From: Chloroflexota bacterium
GTDB taxonomy: Bacteria; Chloroflexota; Dehalococcoidia; Lucifugimonadales; JACPCL1
NCBI GenBank assembly: GCA_016179765.1
Contig: JACPCL010000034.1
Span: 60,554 to 124,553 of the forward strand
Length of the DNA: 64,000 bases
Reading direction: 5' to 3'
The position numbers and the translations under genes are program-made. Under the pieces are notes generated by a model. That model was not told the origin of the DNA. It searched no databases and saw only the letters and a program-made list of their open reading frames with translations. Positions 10,364 to 18,397 of this stretch are shown piece by piece (position 1 is the stretch's first letter; each line of letters opens with the position of its first letter).

Positions 10364-11878
10364 CTAGCTTGCGCTAAAGGTCTTCTTGAAGTTGTTGATG
10401 GCCTCCACCAGAGCCTTTTCGTTGTCGGCGTCAATATCAAAGGTGGAGGCGATCTTCTGAAGAATCTGCGGGTGCGCCCTCTCCATGTGGGTGTGGAATG
10501 CCGCCTCAAAGGCCTGAACCCGGCTGATGGGCACGTCGTCCAGGTGGCCGTTGACCACGGCGTACAGGACGGCCACCTGCTGCTCCAGGGAAAGGGGCTG
10601 AAACTGGGGCTGCTTGAGGACCTCGGTGATGCGCTGGCCGCGCTCAAGCTGGGAGCGGGTGGCAGCATCCAGGTCTGCCGTGCCGAACTGGGCAAAGGTG
10701 CTCAACTCGCGGAACTGGGCCAGGTCCAGGCGCATCCGCCCTGCCACGCGCCGCATGGCTCGGCGCTGGGCCGCGCCGCCCACGCGGGAGACCGAGAGGC
10801 CGGCATTGACGGCGGGCCGGATGCCGGCATTGAACAGGTCGGTCTCCAAATAGATTTGGCCGTCGGTGATGGAGATGACGTTCGTTGGGATATAGGCCGA
10901 CACGTCGCCGGCCAGGGTCTCAATAATGGGCAGGGCCGTCAGGGAGCCGCCGCCGTGCTCCTGGTCCAGGCGGGCAGCCCGCTCCAGCAGCCGGCTGTGC
11001 AGGTAGAAGATGTCGCCGGGGTAAGCCTCGCGCCCTGGCGGGCGGCGCAACAGCAGCGAGAGCTGGCGATAGGCCCAGGCGTGCTTGGAGAGGTCGTCGT
11101 AGATGATCAGAGCGTCCTTGCCCGCCTCCAAGAACTCCTCGCCCATGGAGCAGCCGGTGTAGGGCGCCATGTACTGCAGGGCTACGGGGTCCGAGGCGTT
11201 AGCCGCCACGACAATCGTATGCTCCATGGCGCCGTACTGCTCCAGCGTAGCCACCGTCTGCGCCACCTTGCCCACGCGCTGGCCGATGGCGACATAGATG
11301 CAGATGAGGTCGCCACCCTTCTGGTTCACGATGGTGTCCAGCGCGATGGCGCTTTTGCCCGTGGAGCGATCGCCGATGATGAGTTCCCGCTGCCCGCGGC
11401 CAATGGGGATCATGGCGTCCACGGACTTGATACCGGTCTGCACCGGCACGTTCACCGACTGGCGCGCCACGACGTTGGGGGCCACACGCTCCACGGGGCG
11501 GGTGCGGTCGGTGCGGACGGGTCCCTTGCCGTCAATAGGCCGGCCCAGGCCGTCCACCACGCGGCCAATGAGGGCGTTGCCCACCGGCACCTCCGCGATG
11601 CGCCCGGTGGAGCGCACTTCGTCCCCCTCTTTGATGAGGGAATCGTCGCCCAGGATAACGGAGGAGACGCTGTCCTCCTCCAAGTTCATGGCCATGCCGA
11701 TAACGTCCCCAGGGAACTGGAGCAGCTCTGTGTATCGGACGCCAGAGAGGCCGTGAATACGGGCGATGCCGTCGCCTACTTCCGTGACCACGCCCACGTC
11801 CACCATGCTCACGGCGCCGCCGAACTCCTGAATCTGGCGCTTGATAACCGCCGCAATATCTTGGCCCCGTGTCGTCAT
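10364..11878 (-). CDS. atpA: F1Fo ATP synthase alpha subunit
   Basis: This 504-residue protein is the regulatory nucleotide-binding subunit of F1. It carries the P-loop GDRSTGKS, where most homologs have GDRQTGKT, then [17 protein letters not shown] and the alpha signature [17 protein letters not shown]. The ATG at 11876-11878 gives the usual N-terminus. It is followed by a 118-bp gap with a degenerate TCATTCTGAG-type repeat, then the 70-residue gene. Confidence 0.97.
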   Translation of the reverse strand: MTTRGQDIAAVIKRQIQEFGGAVSMVDVGVVTEVGDGIARIHGLSGVRYTELLQFPGDVIGMAMNLEEDSVSSVILGDDSLIKEGDEVRSTGRIAEVPVGNALIGRVVDGLGRPIDGKGPVRTDRTRPVERVAPNVVARQSVNVPVQTGIKSVDAMIPIGRGQRELIIGDRSTGKSAIALDTIVNQKGGDLICIYVAIGQRVGKVAQTVATLEQYGAMEHTIVVAANASDPVALQYMAPYTGCSMGEEFLEAGKDALIIYDDLSKHAWAYRQLSLLLRRPPGREAYPGDIFYLHSRLLERAARLDQEHGGGSLTALPIIETLAGDVSAYIPTNVISITDGQIYLETDLFNAGIRPAVNAGLSVSRVGGAAQRRAMRRVAGRMRLDLAQFRELSTFAQFGTADLDAATRSQLERGQRITEVLKQPQFQPLSLEQQVAVLYAVVNGHLDDVPISRVQAFEAAFHTHMERAHPQILQKIASTFDIDADNEKALVEAINNFKKTFSAS

Positions 11879-11946
11879 GAACTCACCTCAGTCTGTCGCT
11901 GCTCCCCTTCACTGACTCGGATAAGGCACTGTCTCTTCATCAGACA

Positions 11947-11966
11947 CCACACCGTAAACGGTGTGG
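11947..11966. terminator. Short hairpin between atpH and atpA
   Basis: CCACACCG and CGGTGTGG pair over 8 bp around a TAAA loop, in the 219-bp gap between atpH and atpA. No U-run follows on the minus strand, so it is more likely an RNA-processing or stability hairpin than a terminator. Confidence 0.4.
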
Positions 11967-12097
11967 CATGAATCTACAGAACGAAGCCTCACCCTTCAGG
12001 GTACGGTACCAAAGTATCCTCATCCCGGGCCCCTCTCCCCTGTGCGGGAGAGGGGGAAAGTTCTGGGGAACACCCCCAGACCCCCGTCGAGAACCCG

Positions 12098-12637
12098 CTA
12101 TCCCCTTACCTCGGCCAGGTGGCGCTTGAGGGCGACCAGTCGACCTCGGAGGGTGCCATCCATGACTCGGTCGCCCACCCGGGCCATCACGCCACCCAGC
12201 AACTCAGGGTCCACCCGAGAGGCGATGATCACCTCCTGTCCAACCATCCCTTCAAGCTGGGCCTTGATGCGCTGCACCTGCTCCGGCTCCATGGGCACCG
12301 CCGTGGTGACCGCGGCACGCACCCGGCCCTCATGAGCATCGGCCAGGGCCTGATACTCCTCCCGCAGGCCAGGCAATAGGCCAATGCGTTTGCGGGAGGC
12401 CAGCAGGCACAGAAGGCTCACCACCAGGGGATGCAAGCCCGTCATAGAGCTTCGGATGATATCCACCTTCTGGGCAACCGTCAGCTTGGGGTACTCCAGG
12501 TACTCCAACAGGTCCTGGGCCTGGAGCATCTCCTGGGCACGGGCCAGGTCTGCCGACCATGCTTCTACCTGGCCGGAGTCCCGAGCCAGCTCAAAGGCCG
12601 CCCGTGCGTACCGCCTGGCGGAAGGGGCCTTGGGCAT
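12098..12637 (-). CDS. atpH: F1Fo ATP synthase delta subunit
   Basis: The 179-residue product has the delta/OSCP pattern. The N-terminal helical domain has ARRYARAAFELARDSGQVEAW. The C-terminal domain carries VTTAVPMEPEQVQRIKAQLEGMVGQEVIIASRVDPELLGGVMARVGDRVMDGTLRGRLVALKRHL, which is typical. It links the top of F1 to the b subunits. It begins two bases after the atpF stop. Confidence 0.95.
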   Translation of the reverse strand: MPKAPSARRYARAAFELARDSGQVEAWSADLARAQEMLQAQDLLEYLEYPKLTVAQKVDIIRSSMTGLHPLVVSLLCLLASRKRIGLLPGLREEYQALADAHEGRVRAAVTTAVPMEPEQVQRIKAQLEGMVGQEVIIASRVDPELLGGVMARVGDRVMDGTLRGRLVALKRHLAEVRG

Positions 12638-12639
12638 GG

Positions 12640-13143
12640 CTAGCTTCTCCTGCCCATGGCGCCGCCTTCCTGCAGCACCTGGTTGATAACCTCCCGGTGG
12701 GCCTGGGCGTCCAGAGAGCGGCGCACCACCCGCTCCGCAGCGACGATGGCCAGCTCGCCAAAGTGGGCGCGCACCTCCTCAACGGCCAGGTCTCGCTCCC
12801 TCTGGATCTCCGCCCGGGCGCGGGTAACCTCCTCCTGCACCAGCTTGCTAGCCCGCTCCTTCTGCTCCTGCTCATACTGAGCAACACGCTTCTGAGCCTC
12901 CTCAAACTGGGCCTGGTTGGCCCGGCGGGCCTCGGCAAGCTGCTGCTCAAAGGCGGCCTGGCGCTCCGCCGCCTCCTTCTGGACCCGCTCTGCCTGCTCC
13001 AGGCTCTCCTTGATGCGGGTGGCGCGCTGGTCCAGCACTCGGAGGATGGGCTTGTACGCCACCAGGTACAGGATGACCAGGAGGATGGTGAAGTTCACCA
13101 GATAGGCTATGAGACTTGGCAGATGGAAACCTAGCTGTGCCAT
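12640..13143 (-). CDS. atpF: F1Fo ATP synthase b subunit
   Basis: The 167-residue protein has one N-terminal membrane helix (about 9-30, IAYLVNFTILLVILYLVAYK) and then a long charged coiled coil full of Glu, Ala, Gln and Arg, up to about residue 140. This is the peripheral stalk b subunit. It lies between atpE and atpH in the standard order. Confidence 0.95.
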   Translation of the reverse strand: MAQLGFHLPSLIAYLVNFTILLVILYLVAYKPILRVLDQRATRIKESLEQAERVQKEAAERQAAFEQQLAEARRANQAQFEEAQKRVAQYEQEQKERASKLVQEEVTRARAEIQRERDLAVEEVRAHFGELAIVAAERVVRRSLDAQAHREVINQVLQEGGAMGRRS

Positions 13144-13189
13144 GCCCGTCCTTCTTAATAAGGTTTAGGCCCCAAAGCGAATGCCCAGC

Positions 13190-13429
<240 letters not shown>

Positions 13430-13476
13430 TTATTGTGTGAGATACGTGCTCTTTCAGCCGCAGACCGGGGCTGTCC

Positions 13477-13575
13477 CTAGTCTTGGCGGGAGGTGAGCGC
13501 ATAGATAGAGATACCTAGGCTTGCTCCCGCGATGCCCAGCACAATGACAATCACCGCTATGGCTAGACCTATCAT
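13477..13575 (-). CDS. 32-residue single-helix membrane protein between atpB and atpE
   Basis: The frame runs from ATG 13573-13575 to TAG 13477-13479. The product begins MIGLAIAVIVIVLGIAGASL and ends SIYALTSRQD: one hydrophobic helix and a short polar tail. GGGAGGC lies six bases upstream, a strong ribosome-binding site. The gene lies between atpB and atpE in operon orientation, 20 bp after atpB. It could be a small accessory subunit or assembly factor of the Fo part. No family is recognised; the call rests on frame, ribosome-binding site and hydrophobicity. Confidence 0.6.
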   Translation of the reverse strand: MIGLAIAVIVIVLGIAGASLGISIYALTSRQD

Positions 13576-13595
13576 GAATGCCTCCCAGATAGTGG

Positions 13596-14540
13596 TTAGT
13601 GTGCCCCGTCCTTCTCTTCGCCTTCATGGGCTTGCACCGCCATCACCACAAACACCAAGGTGAGGCCGGAGAAGACAAGGGCCTGGACAAACCCGACAAA
13701 GAGCTCAAGCCCAAAAAAGATGATGCCAAGGCTAAAGGGGAAGAGGAACCCGATCACCAGCAAAAGAATTTCACCCGCGGTCATGTTGCCAAACAACCGG
13801 AAGGTGAAGCTGACGAGTCGGATAAGCTCGCTGAGCAACTCCAGAAACCCTACGAACAGATCAACAAACCCTTGGAACAGCTTGCCTTTCAGCAGGGCGC
13901 TGAATTGGAAGAACTTGCCAAAATAACCTAACCCTACGGTGCGAATGCCCCAGAACTCCACAAAGACAAAGGACACCAGGGCCAGGGCCAAGGGCATGTT
14001 CAGGTCCGTCCCCGCGGGTCGGAGCAGGTGTCGCTTGATTTCACCATGCTCATCAAGGGCGCCCAAGCTGGGATAGATGGGAAGCAAGCCCAGCCATGCG
14101 TTGAACAGTACGAAGAGGAATATAGTGGCAAACAGGGGGAAGAACTTGCGGGCGTTGGCGTGGCCCGCCACACCCTCCACAAACCCAAACATCGCTTCGA
14201 TGATCGCTTCGACGACGTTGGCCAGGCCCCGGGGCGCCTGGTTGGCCCGGATGCTCCGCGCACCCCGCCACAGAAAGAGGATGAGCAGGATGGAGGCGAT
14301 CCAGCAAGACAAGAGGGTATTGGTGACGACGAAGCCACTGGGAAGCTGATGAGTCTCCTCCATGTGCTCGGCGTCGGCGTTCAGGACTGGCTCCGGCTTC
14401 AGGCTCACCTCTGGCTTGGGGACGAAGGGTTCCCCTCCTGTGAACGAAGAGCCGATGGCGCCGATGACGATGCCAACCACCAGCAATACCAAGGCTATGA
14501 TGAACAGGCCCTTGAACAATCGCTTCCCAGTGGTGGTCAA
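13596..14540 (-). CDS. atpB: F1Fo ATP synthase a subunit
   Basis: The 314-residue membrane protein carries the proton-channel helix SFTFRLFGNMTAGEILL, with the essential Arg at 248. It has about six membrane segments and a long periplasmic stretch (35-68, GGEPFVPKPEV...) after the first one, longer than in E. coli. It ends with a soluble tail, HEGEEKDGAH. It follows the atpZ-like gene by 12 bp. Confidence 0.95.
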   Translation of the reverse strand: MTTTGKRLFKGLFIIALVLLVVGIVIGAIGSSFTGGEPFVPKPEVSLKPEPVLNADAEHMEETHQLPSGFVVTNTLLSCWIASILLILFLWRGARSIRANQAPRGLANVVEAIIEAMFGFVEGVAGHANARKFFPLFATIFLFVLFNAWLGLLPIYPSLGALDEHGEIKRHLLRPAGTDLNMPLALALVSFVFVEFWGIRTVGLGYFGKFFQFSALLKGKLFQGFVDLFVGFLELLSELIRLVSFTFRLFGNMTAGEILLLVIGFLFPFSLGIIFFGLELFVGFVQALVFSGLTLVFVVMAVQAHEGEEKDGAH

Positions 14541-14552
14541 CGCGTTTGCTCC

Positions 14553-14792
14553 CTATTTGAGCCCTGGACGTCCATTGTTGTCGTCTCCTGCCAGCAGGGG
14601 AACGACCATCTTGTAGACCCCGTAGAATGCCAGGACGCTTCCCAGCAAGACCCCCACAAGGATAAACAATGGTGACGTATTTAGTCGCCTGTCCAACCAG
14701 ATTCCGCCGCCAACTCCAAGAATAATGCACAAAGCGATGTACCACCCCAGCCCAACCAGCCGCATTGCCAGCAACAGCTTACGACTGCCCAT
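14553..14792 (-). CDS. atpZ: AtpZ/AtpI-type small membrane protein, first gene of the atp operon
   Basis: The 79-residue product has two membrane helices: LVGLGWYIALCIILGVGGGIWLD and PLFILVGVLLGSVLAFYGVYK. The GGGIWLDRRLNTSPLF loop matches the ATPase gene 1 (AtpZ) family, which helps assemble or supply the Fo sector. The ATG at 14790-14792 is preferred; a TTG at 14801 would add three residues. It lies directly upstream of atpB. Confidence 0.85.
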   Translation of the reverse strand: MGSRKLLLAMRLVGLGWYIALCIILGVGGGIWLDRRLNTSPLFILVGVLLGSVLAFYGVYKMVVPLLAGDDNNGRPGLK

Positions 14793-14810
14793 CCTGCCCA
14801 AACCTTGCGG

Positions 14811-14840
14811 ATTTTATCACAAGCCAGATTGCTCGGTCAA
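14811..14840 (-). promoter_or_regulatory. Sigma70-type promoter of the atp operon
   Basis: On the minus strand, TTGACC (14835-14840) and TAAAAT (14811-14816) are 18 bp apart. The -10 box ends 18 bases before the atpZ ATG, so the transcript would have a very short leader. Confidence 0.6.
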
Positions 14841-15086
14841 CGCTCCGACCTACAGAGGTTCTCCTACCCCGGCTTTGGTTTCCCAGACGCCCCGATGTTA
14901 TCAGGACTCCCTGGGAATAACAACCAATCTCTTCGCATCTACGGCTGCCCATAGGCAGCTCAAACACCCGCCTCAAGACGCCTTTCAGGGGCCTGGGGAT
15001 ACTCACAGATTCGTTTGCTCAATCAGGGACATCGGTAACAGATTACCTATGCACATTAGTGACAAGTATTGGCTAAGGACCGCCAC
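14841..15086. other. Non-coding gap upstream of the atp promoter
   Basis: Together with the promoter and terminator, the region 14793-15138 is about 345 bp without a gene. Beyond those two signals nothing recognisable was found. Confidence 0.6.
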
Positions 15087-15122
15087 AAGAAAACGCTCCT
15101 CTTGAAAGAGAAGCGTTTTCTT
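15087..15122 (-). terminator. Rho-independent terminator after the bifunctional nuclease gene
   Basis: AAGAAAACGCT and AGCGTTTTCTT pair around a short loop with a second mini-stem (CTCTT/AAGAG). The T-rich arm lies on the downstream side for the minus-strand gene that ends at 15139. Confidence 0.7.
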
Positions 15123-15138
15123 TGGGCGTTGTCGTGAG

Positions 15139-15693
15139 CTACGGGTTCTGGCCCTGGCTCTTGCCCAGGTCCTCCAGGTCCAGCGTCTTGATGAACTCCG
15201 TGAAGGCGGACATACGCCTTAGGTCCTCCTCCTTCACCTCTTTCGGCTCCCCCTCGCCGGTCTTCTCCTCGGCCATCACCGGCTTGCCGGCCTCGTCCAG
15301 CATCACGCCAGCCTTCTCCAGCACCGACTCCTCAACGTAGATGGGCGCTTGGGCGCGCACGGCCAGCGCGATGGCGTCGCTGGGGCGGGAGTCTATCTCC
15401 ACCGTATTCCCGTTGACCTGGAGGCCCAGCTTGGCGTAAAAGGTGTCGTTCTGAAGGTCACTCACCACAATGCGCACCAGCCTGGCCCCCAGGCTCGCTA
15501 TCACCGAGCCGAGGAGGTCATGGGTCAGCGGCCTGGGCACGAGGACGCCCTGGAGCTTTACGGCAATAGCGTCAGCCTCTGCCGGGCCTATCCAGATGGG
15601 CAGGTACCGGTCCGAGCCCTTCTCTTTGAGGATGACGACCCGTTGGTAGTTAGCAAGGCTCACTCGTATGCTGTCAATAACCATTTCCTGCAT
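15139..15693 (-). CDS. Bifunctional nuclease (DUF151) family protein
   Basis: The 184-residue product contains the BFN/DUF151 core. VVILKEKGSDRYLPIWIGPAEADAIAVKLQG is followed by RPLTHDLLGSVI, then DTFYAKL and the block IDSRPSDAIALAVRAQAPIYV. Members are reported to have DNase and RNase activity. The acidic tail (EEKTGEGEPKEVKEEDL) resembles that of the UVR-containing relatives. The start at 15693 has AAGAGGGG upstream; the longer frame lacks support. Confidence 0.9.
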   Translation of the reverse strand: MQEMVIDSIRVSLANYQRVVILKEKGSDRYLPIWIGPAEADAIAVKLQGVLVPRPLTHDLLGSVIASLGARLVRIVVSDLQNDTFYAKLGLQVNGNTVEIDSRPSDAIALAVRAQAPIYVEESVLEKAGVMLDEAGKPVMAEEKTGEGEPKEVKEEDLRRMSAFTEFIKTLDLEDLGKSQGQNP

Positions 15694-15752
15694 GAGCGCG
15701 CCCCTCTTGCCCGTAGTGACCCCTCCAGAACAGCGGAGGGGATGCATCAACC

Positions 15753-15782
15753 ATTATGGTGCGCCATTGCTTGGGGTGTCAA
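15753..15782 (-). promoter_or_regulatory. Sigma70-type promoter of the bifunctional nuclease gene
   Basis: Minus strand TTGACA (15777-15782) and CATAAT (15753-15758) are 18 bp apart, about 60 bp upstream of the ATG at 15693. Confidence 0.6.
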
Positions 15783-15829
15783 CAAACGCCGGAGCCTCCT
15801 ATCCTGCCCAGGCGCGCCTTGCACGCCCC

Positions 15830-16600
15830 TTACACACCCATGATGTGATAGCCGCCATCCACCGGCAGGATGGCGCCGGTGATGCCGGAAGCCATGTCGC
15901 TGAGCAAGAAGAGGGCCGCCGCAGCCACCTCTTCATGAGTGATGTTGCGCTTCAGGGGCGCTCGCTCGGCGTGAATGTGCTTCAGGTCTACAAAGCGGTG
16001 GAGTCCCCTGGCCGCCAGCGTGTCCAGGGGGCCAGAGGAAAGGGCGTTCACCCGCACACCCCTGGGGCCAAGCTCCGCCGCCAGGTGGCGCACCTCCTGC
16101 TCCAGGGCCGCCTTGGCCGTGCCCATGATGTTGTAGCCAGGGTACACCAGTTGCATGGTAAAGGTGAGGGTGATGATGCTGCCCCCGCTGGCCATCAGGT
16201 CGCTGGCGTGCTTGGCGATGGGGATCAGCGAGTAGGCGCTCACCTCCATGGCGGTGTGGAACCCCTGGCGACTGGTGTCGTAGAAGTTGCCCGCCATCTC
16301 CTCCCTGTCAGCAAAGGCGACGCTGTGCACGACAAAAGATAGGGAGCCGAAGCGCTCCCGCAGTTCCTCAAAGACGCGCGAGATATGGCCATCCTGAGTC
16401 ACGTCGCACTCCATCAGCGGCGCGTCACCCCAGGGCTGCACCAGGCGCGCCACGCCCTCTTTCAGGCGGGGGCCCTGGTAGGTGAAGGCCAGCTCCGCAC
16501 CCGCCTGATGCAGGGTCTGGGCAATGGCCCAGGCGATGCTCCTCTGGTTTGCAACGCCGAAGATGATCCCCTTTTTCCCTTCCAGGTTGATGGGGTACAT
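15830..16600 (-). CDS. fabI: Enoyl-ACP reductase [NADH], FabI family
   Basis: The 256-residue SDR protein begins MYPINLEGKKGIIFGVANQRSIAWAIA, the FabI nucleotide-binding start. It carries the catalytic pair Tyr156 and Lys163 (GYNIMGTAKAALE) and the C-terminal LPVDGGYHIMGV. It would reduce the trans-2-enoyl-ACP in the last step of fatty acid elongation. One difference stands out: the segment before Tyr156 reads TLTFTMQLVYP, where FabI usually has TLSYLGAERAIP, so the conserved Tyr near 146 appears to be Phe147. The start has AGGAGCGG six bases upstream. Confidence 0.9.
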   Translation of the reverse strand: MYPINLEGKKGIIFGVANQRSIAWAIAQTLHQAGAELAFTYQGPRLKEGVARLVQPWGDAPLMECDVTQDGHISRVFEELRERFGSLSFVVHSVAFADREEMAGNFYDTSRQGFHTAMEVSAYSLIPIAKHASDLMASGGSIITLTFTMQLVYPGYNIMGTAKAALEQEVRHLAAELGPRGVRVNALSSGPLDTLAARGLHRFVDLKHIHAERAPLKRNITHEEVAAAALFLLSDMASGITGAILPVDGGYHIMGV

Positions 16601-16644
16601 GACCGCTCCTGACTTGTTCTCTTCCAGGCGGATGCTTACCGGCC

Positions 16645-17064
16645 TTACAGTGACTGAGGCTCAACCTCCTGGCGAGAAGCGTGGGCCTCCTGCACCGCCT
16701 GGGCCGCCAGGTAGCACTCCCGTTCCACCTGGCGGTGTCGCAGCGGCACCCCCCGGGGCGCCAGACGCGACCAAGCGTGGCGAGCGAGGTATCGCGCAAA
16801 CCCCCACTGCTGCCGCTGGTAGGCGTGGCAAAACTGATGCACAAGGGGAGCCAGGGCTATGCCGTCCATCAGGTCCCCCTGGGCATCCCACTGGATGGCC
16901 CCCTCTCTCACAAGAAGCACGCAGCCGCCAAAGGGCAGTGGGAGTGTGAATGCCGCCACAGGCATCCAGAATACAGCCAAAATAGTGGTCCCGCGCAGGG
17001 CCTGGGCGGCAACGCCGTACTTGCGCAGTCTCTTGCCGCTGACGCTTTCAGGTTGGATTCGCAT
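16645..17064 (-). CDS. Putative HxxCH metalloprotease-like protein
   Basis: The product of about 139 residues has LAPLVHQFCHAYQRQQWGFARYLARHAW in its second half, followed by ERECYLAAQ. A His-xxx-His pair with a following Glu recalls the HExxH motif and downstream Glu of small uncharacterised zinc peptidase-like proteins, but the usual Glu after the first His is Gln here (HQFCH). A hydrophobic stretch with LAVFWMPVAAFTLPLPFGGCVLLV lies before it. The start is uncertain: ATG at 17064 or at 17118. It sits next to fabI on the same strand, 45 bp upstream. Confidence 0.5.
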   Translation of the reverse strand: MRIQPESVSGKRLRKYGVAAQALRGTTILAVFWMPVAAFTLPLPFGGCVLLVREGAIQWDAQGDLMDGIALAPLVHQFCHAYQRQQWGFARYLARHAWSRLAPRGVPLRHRQVERECYLAAQAVQEAHASRQEVEPQSL

Positions 17065-17207
17065 AGGATTAGCCAGGGCCTTGGGGAATCCAAGGGCTAC
17101 CGATGCAGAGTATATCATCTAGCCGTCGCACACGGCACTTCAGCCCCTAGCGTTGACCCAGTGCTGCACATCCACTAGAATCCAGCTACCCTCCGGCGCA
17201 ACACACC

Positions 17208-17352
17208 AAAGGCCGCGGAAGAAAGGGGAGTCCAGAGGGGCGTAGCCCCTTTGGCGGGGGTCTGGGGGTGTCCCCCAGATATAAATCCATCCCCAAAAGG
17301 GATACCTTGAACCCCTTGAGGGGGTTTGGGGGTGTTCTTCAGCAGCCTGCTA
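17208..17352 (-). mobile_element. MITE-like element, copy 2, directly upstream of moxR
   Basis: This copy is inverted with respect to the one at 6211. It begins GGCCGCGGAAGAAAGGGGAG and ends GTGTTCTTCAGCAGCCTGCTA. Its final TA is 12 bp before the moxR ATG, so it fills the space where the moxR promoter would be. Its internal blocks (GGGGGTCTGGGGGTGTCCCC and the AACCCC/GGGGTT pair) match copy 1. Confidence 0.75.
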
Positions 17353-17363
17353 AAGGCGGAATC

Positions 17364-18338
17364 ATGCAGCAAGACGAGGTACATACCCTTTCAGCGGTAG
17401 CCAACCGCCTTCAGGAAAACATAGAGCGGGTCATCGTGGGCAAGGGAGACGTCGTGACCTTGGCCCTGGTAGCCATCCTGTGCGAGGGGCACCTCCTCAT
17501 TCAGGACGTGCCCGGCACCGGCAAGACTGTCCTGGCTAAGGCCATCGCTCGCTCCCTTGGGTGCACCTTCCGCCGGGTGCAGGGCACGCCTGACCTCCTG
17601 CCTTCCGACATCACCGGCGCCTACGTCTTTAACCAGCAGACCTCCACCTTCCACTTCCGGCCCGGCCCCATCATGGCTCAGGTGGTGCTGGTGGACGAGA
17701 TCAACCGCGCCACACCGCGCACCCAGTCCGCCCTGCTAGAGGCGATGCAGGAGCACCAGGTGACGGTGGAGGGGGAGACGATGCCCCTTGCACGGCCCTT
17801 TCTCGTGATGGCCACCCAGAACCCCGTGGAGCTAGAGGGCACTTTCCCCCTGCCCGAGGCCCAGCTTGACCGGTTCCTGATGCAGATCAGCCTGGGCTAT
17901 CCCTCCCACGAAGACGATAGGGCGATCCTGCGCCGTTTCAAGGAGGAAGACCCCCTGGAAACCCTTTCACCCGTGGTCCAAGGCGCTGATCTGCTAGAGC
18001 TGCAAAGCCTTGTCCGCAAGGTGCGCGTCTCGGAACCGGTGGAGGACTATTTGATCAGCCTGGTCCACGCCAGCCGCTCACATCCCATGGTGGAGCTAGG
18101 GGCCAGCCCTAGGGCCATGCTCGCCCTTTACCACACCTCCCAAGGCCTTGCAGCCATTCGTGGCCGCTCCTTCGCTATCCCCGACGACGTCAAGGCCCTG
18201 GCCCATTACGTCCTGGTACATCGCATCATACCCAAGGCCCAGAGTCAATTGCGCGGCGCTACCGCCAGAGACATCTTGCGAGACGTGGTCAACTCCATCC
18301 CCGTGCCCGTGGAAGAAGAGGCATGGGCAGCCAGATGA
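17364..18338 (+). CDS. MoxR-family AAA+ ATPase
   Basis: The 324-residue protein has Walker A QDVPGTGKTVLAKAIA, Walker B VVLVDEINRATPRTQSALLEAMQEHQVTVEG and the sensor ATQNPVELEGTFPLPEAQLDRF. All are standard for MoxR (AAA_3) ATPases, which act as chaperones or activators for von Willebrand-type or metal-containing partners. The start is placed at ATG 17364 with AAAGGCGG before it. A longer frame from 17268 would start inside the MITE-like element. The next gene is DUF58, as in the classic moxR-DUF58-DUF4129 cluster. Confidence 0.92.
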   Translation: MQQDEVHTLSAVANRLQENIERVIVGKGDVVTLALVAILCEGHLLIQDVPGTGKTVLAKAIARSLGCTFRRVQGTPDLLPSDITGAYVFNQQTSTFHFRPGPIMAQVVLVDEINRATPRTQSALLEAMQEHQVTVEGETMPLARPFLVMATQNPVELEGTFPLPEAQLDRFLMQISLGYPSHEDDRAILRRFKEEDPLETLSPVVQGADLLELQSLVRKVRVSEPVEDYLISLVHASRSHPMVELGASPRAMLALYHTSQGLAAIRGRSFAIPDDVKALAHYVLVHRIIPKAQSQLRGATARDILRDVVNSIPVPVEEEAWAAR

Positions 18339-18397
18339 CAGGAACACCGACCCCCACGGCAGATCCGTTGGGCCGGTGTTCCTGAGGAATCCCTACC

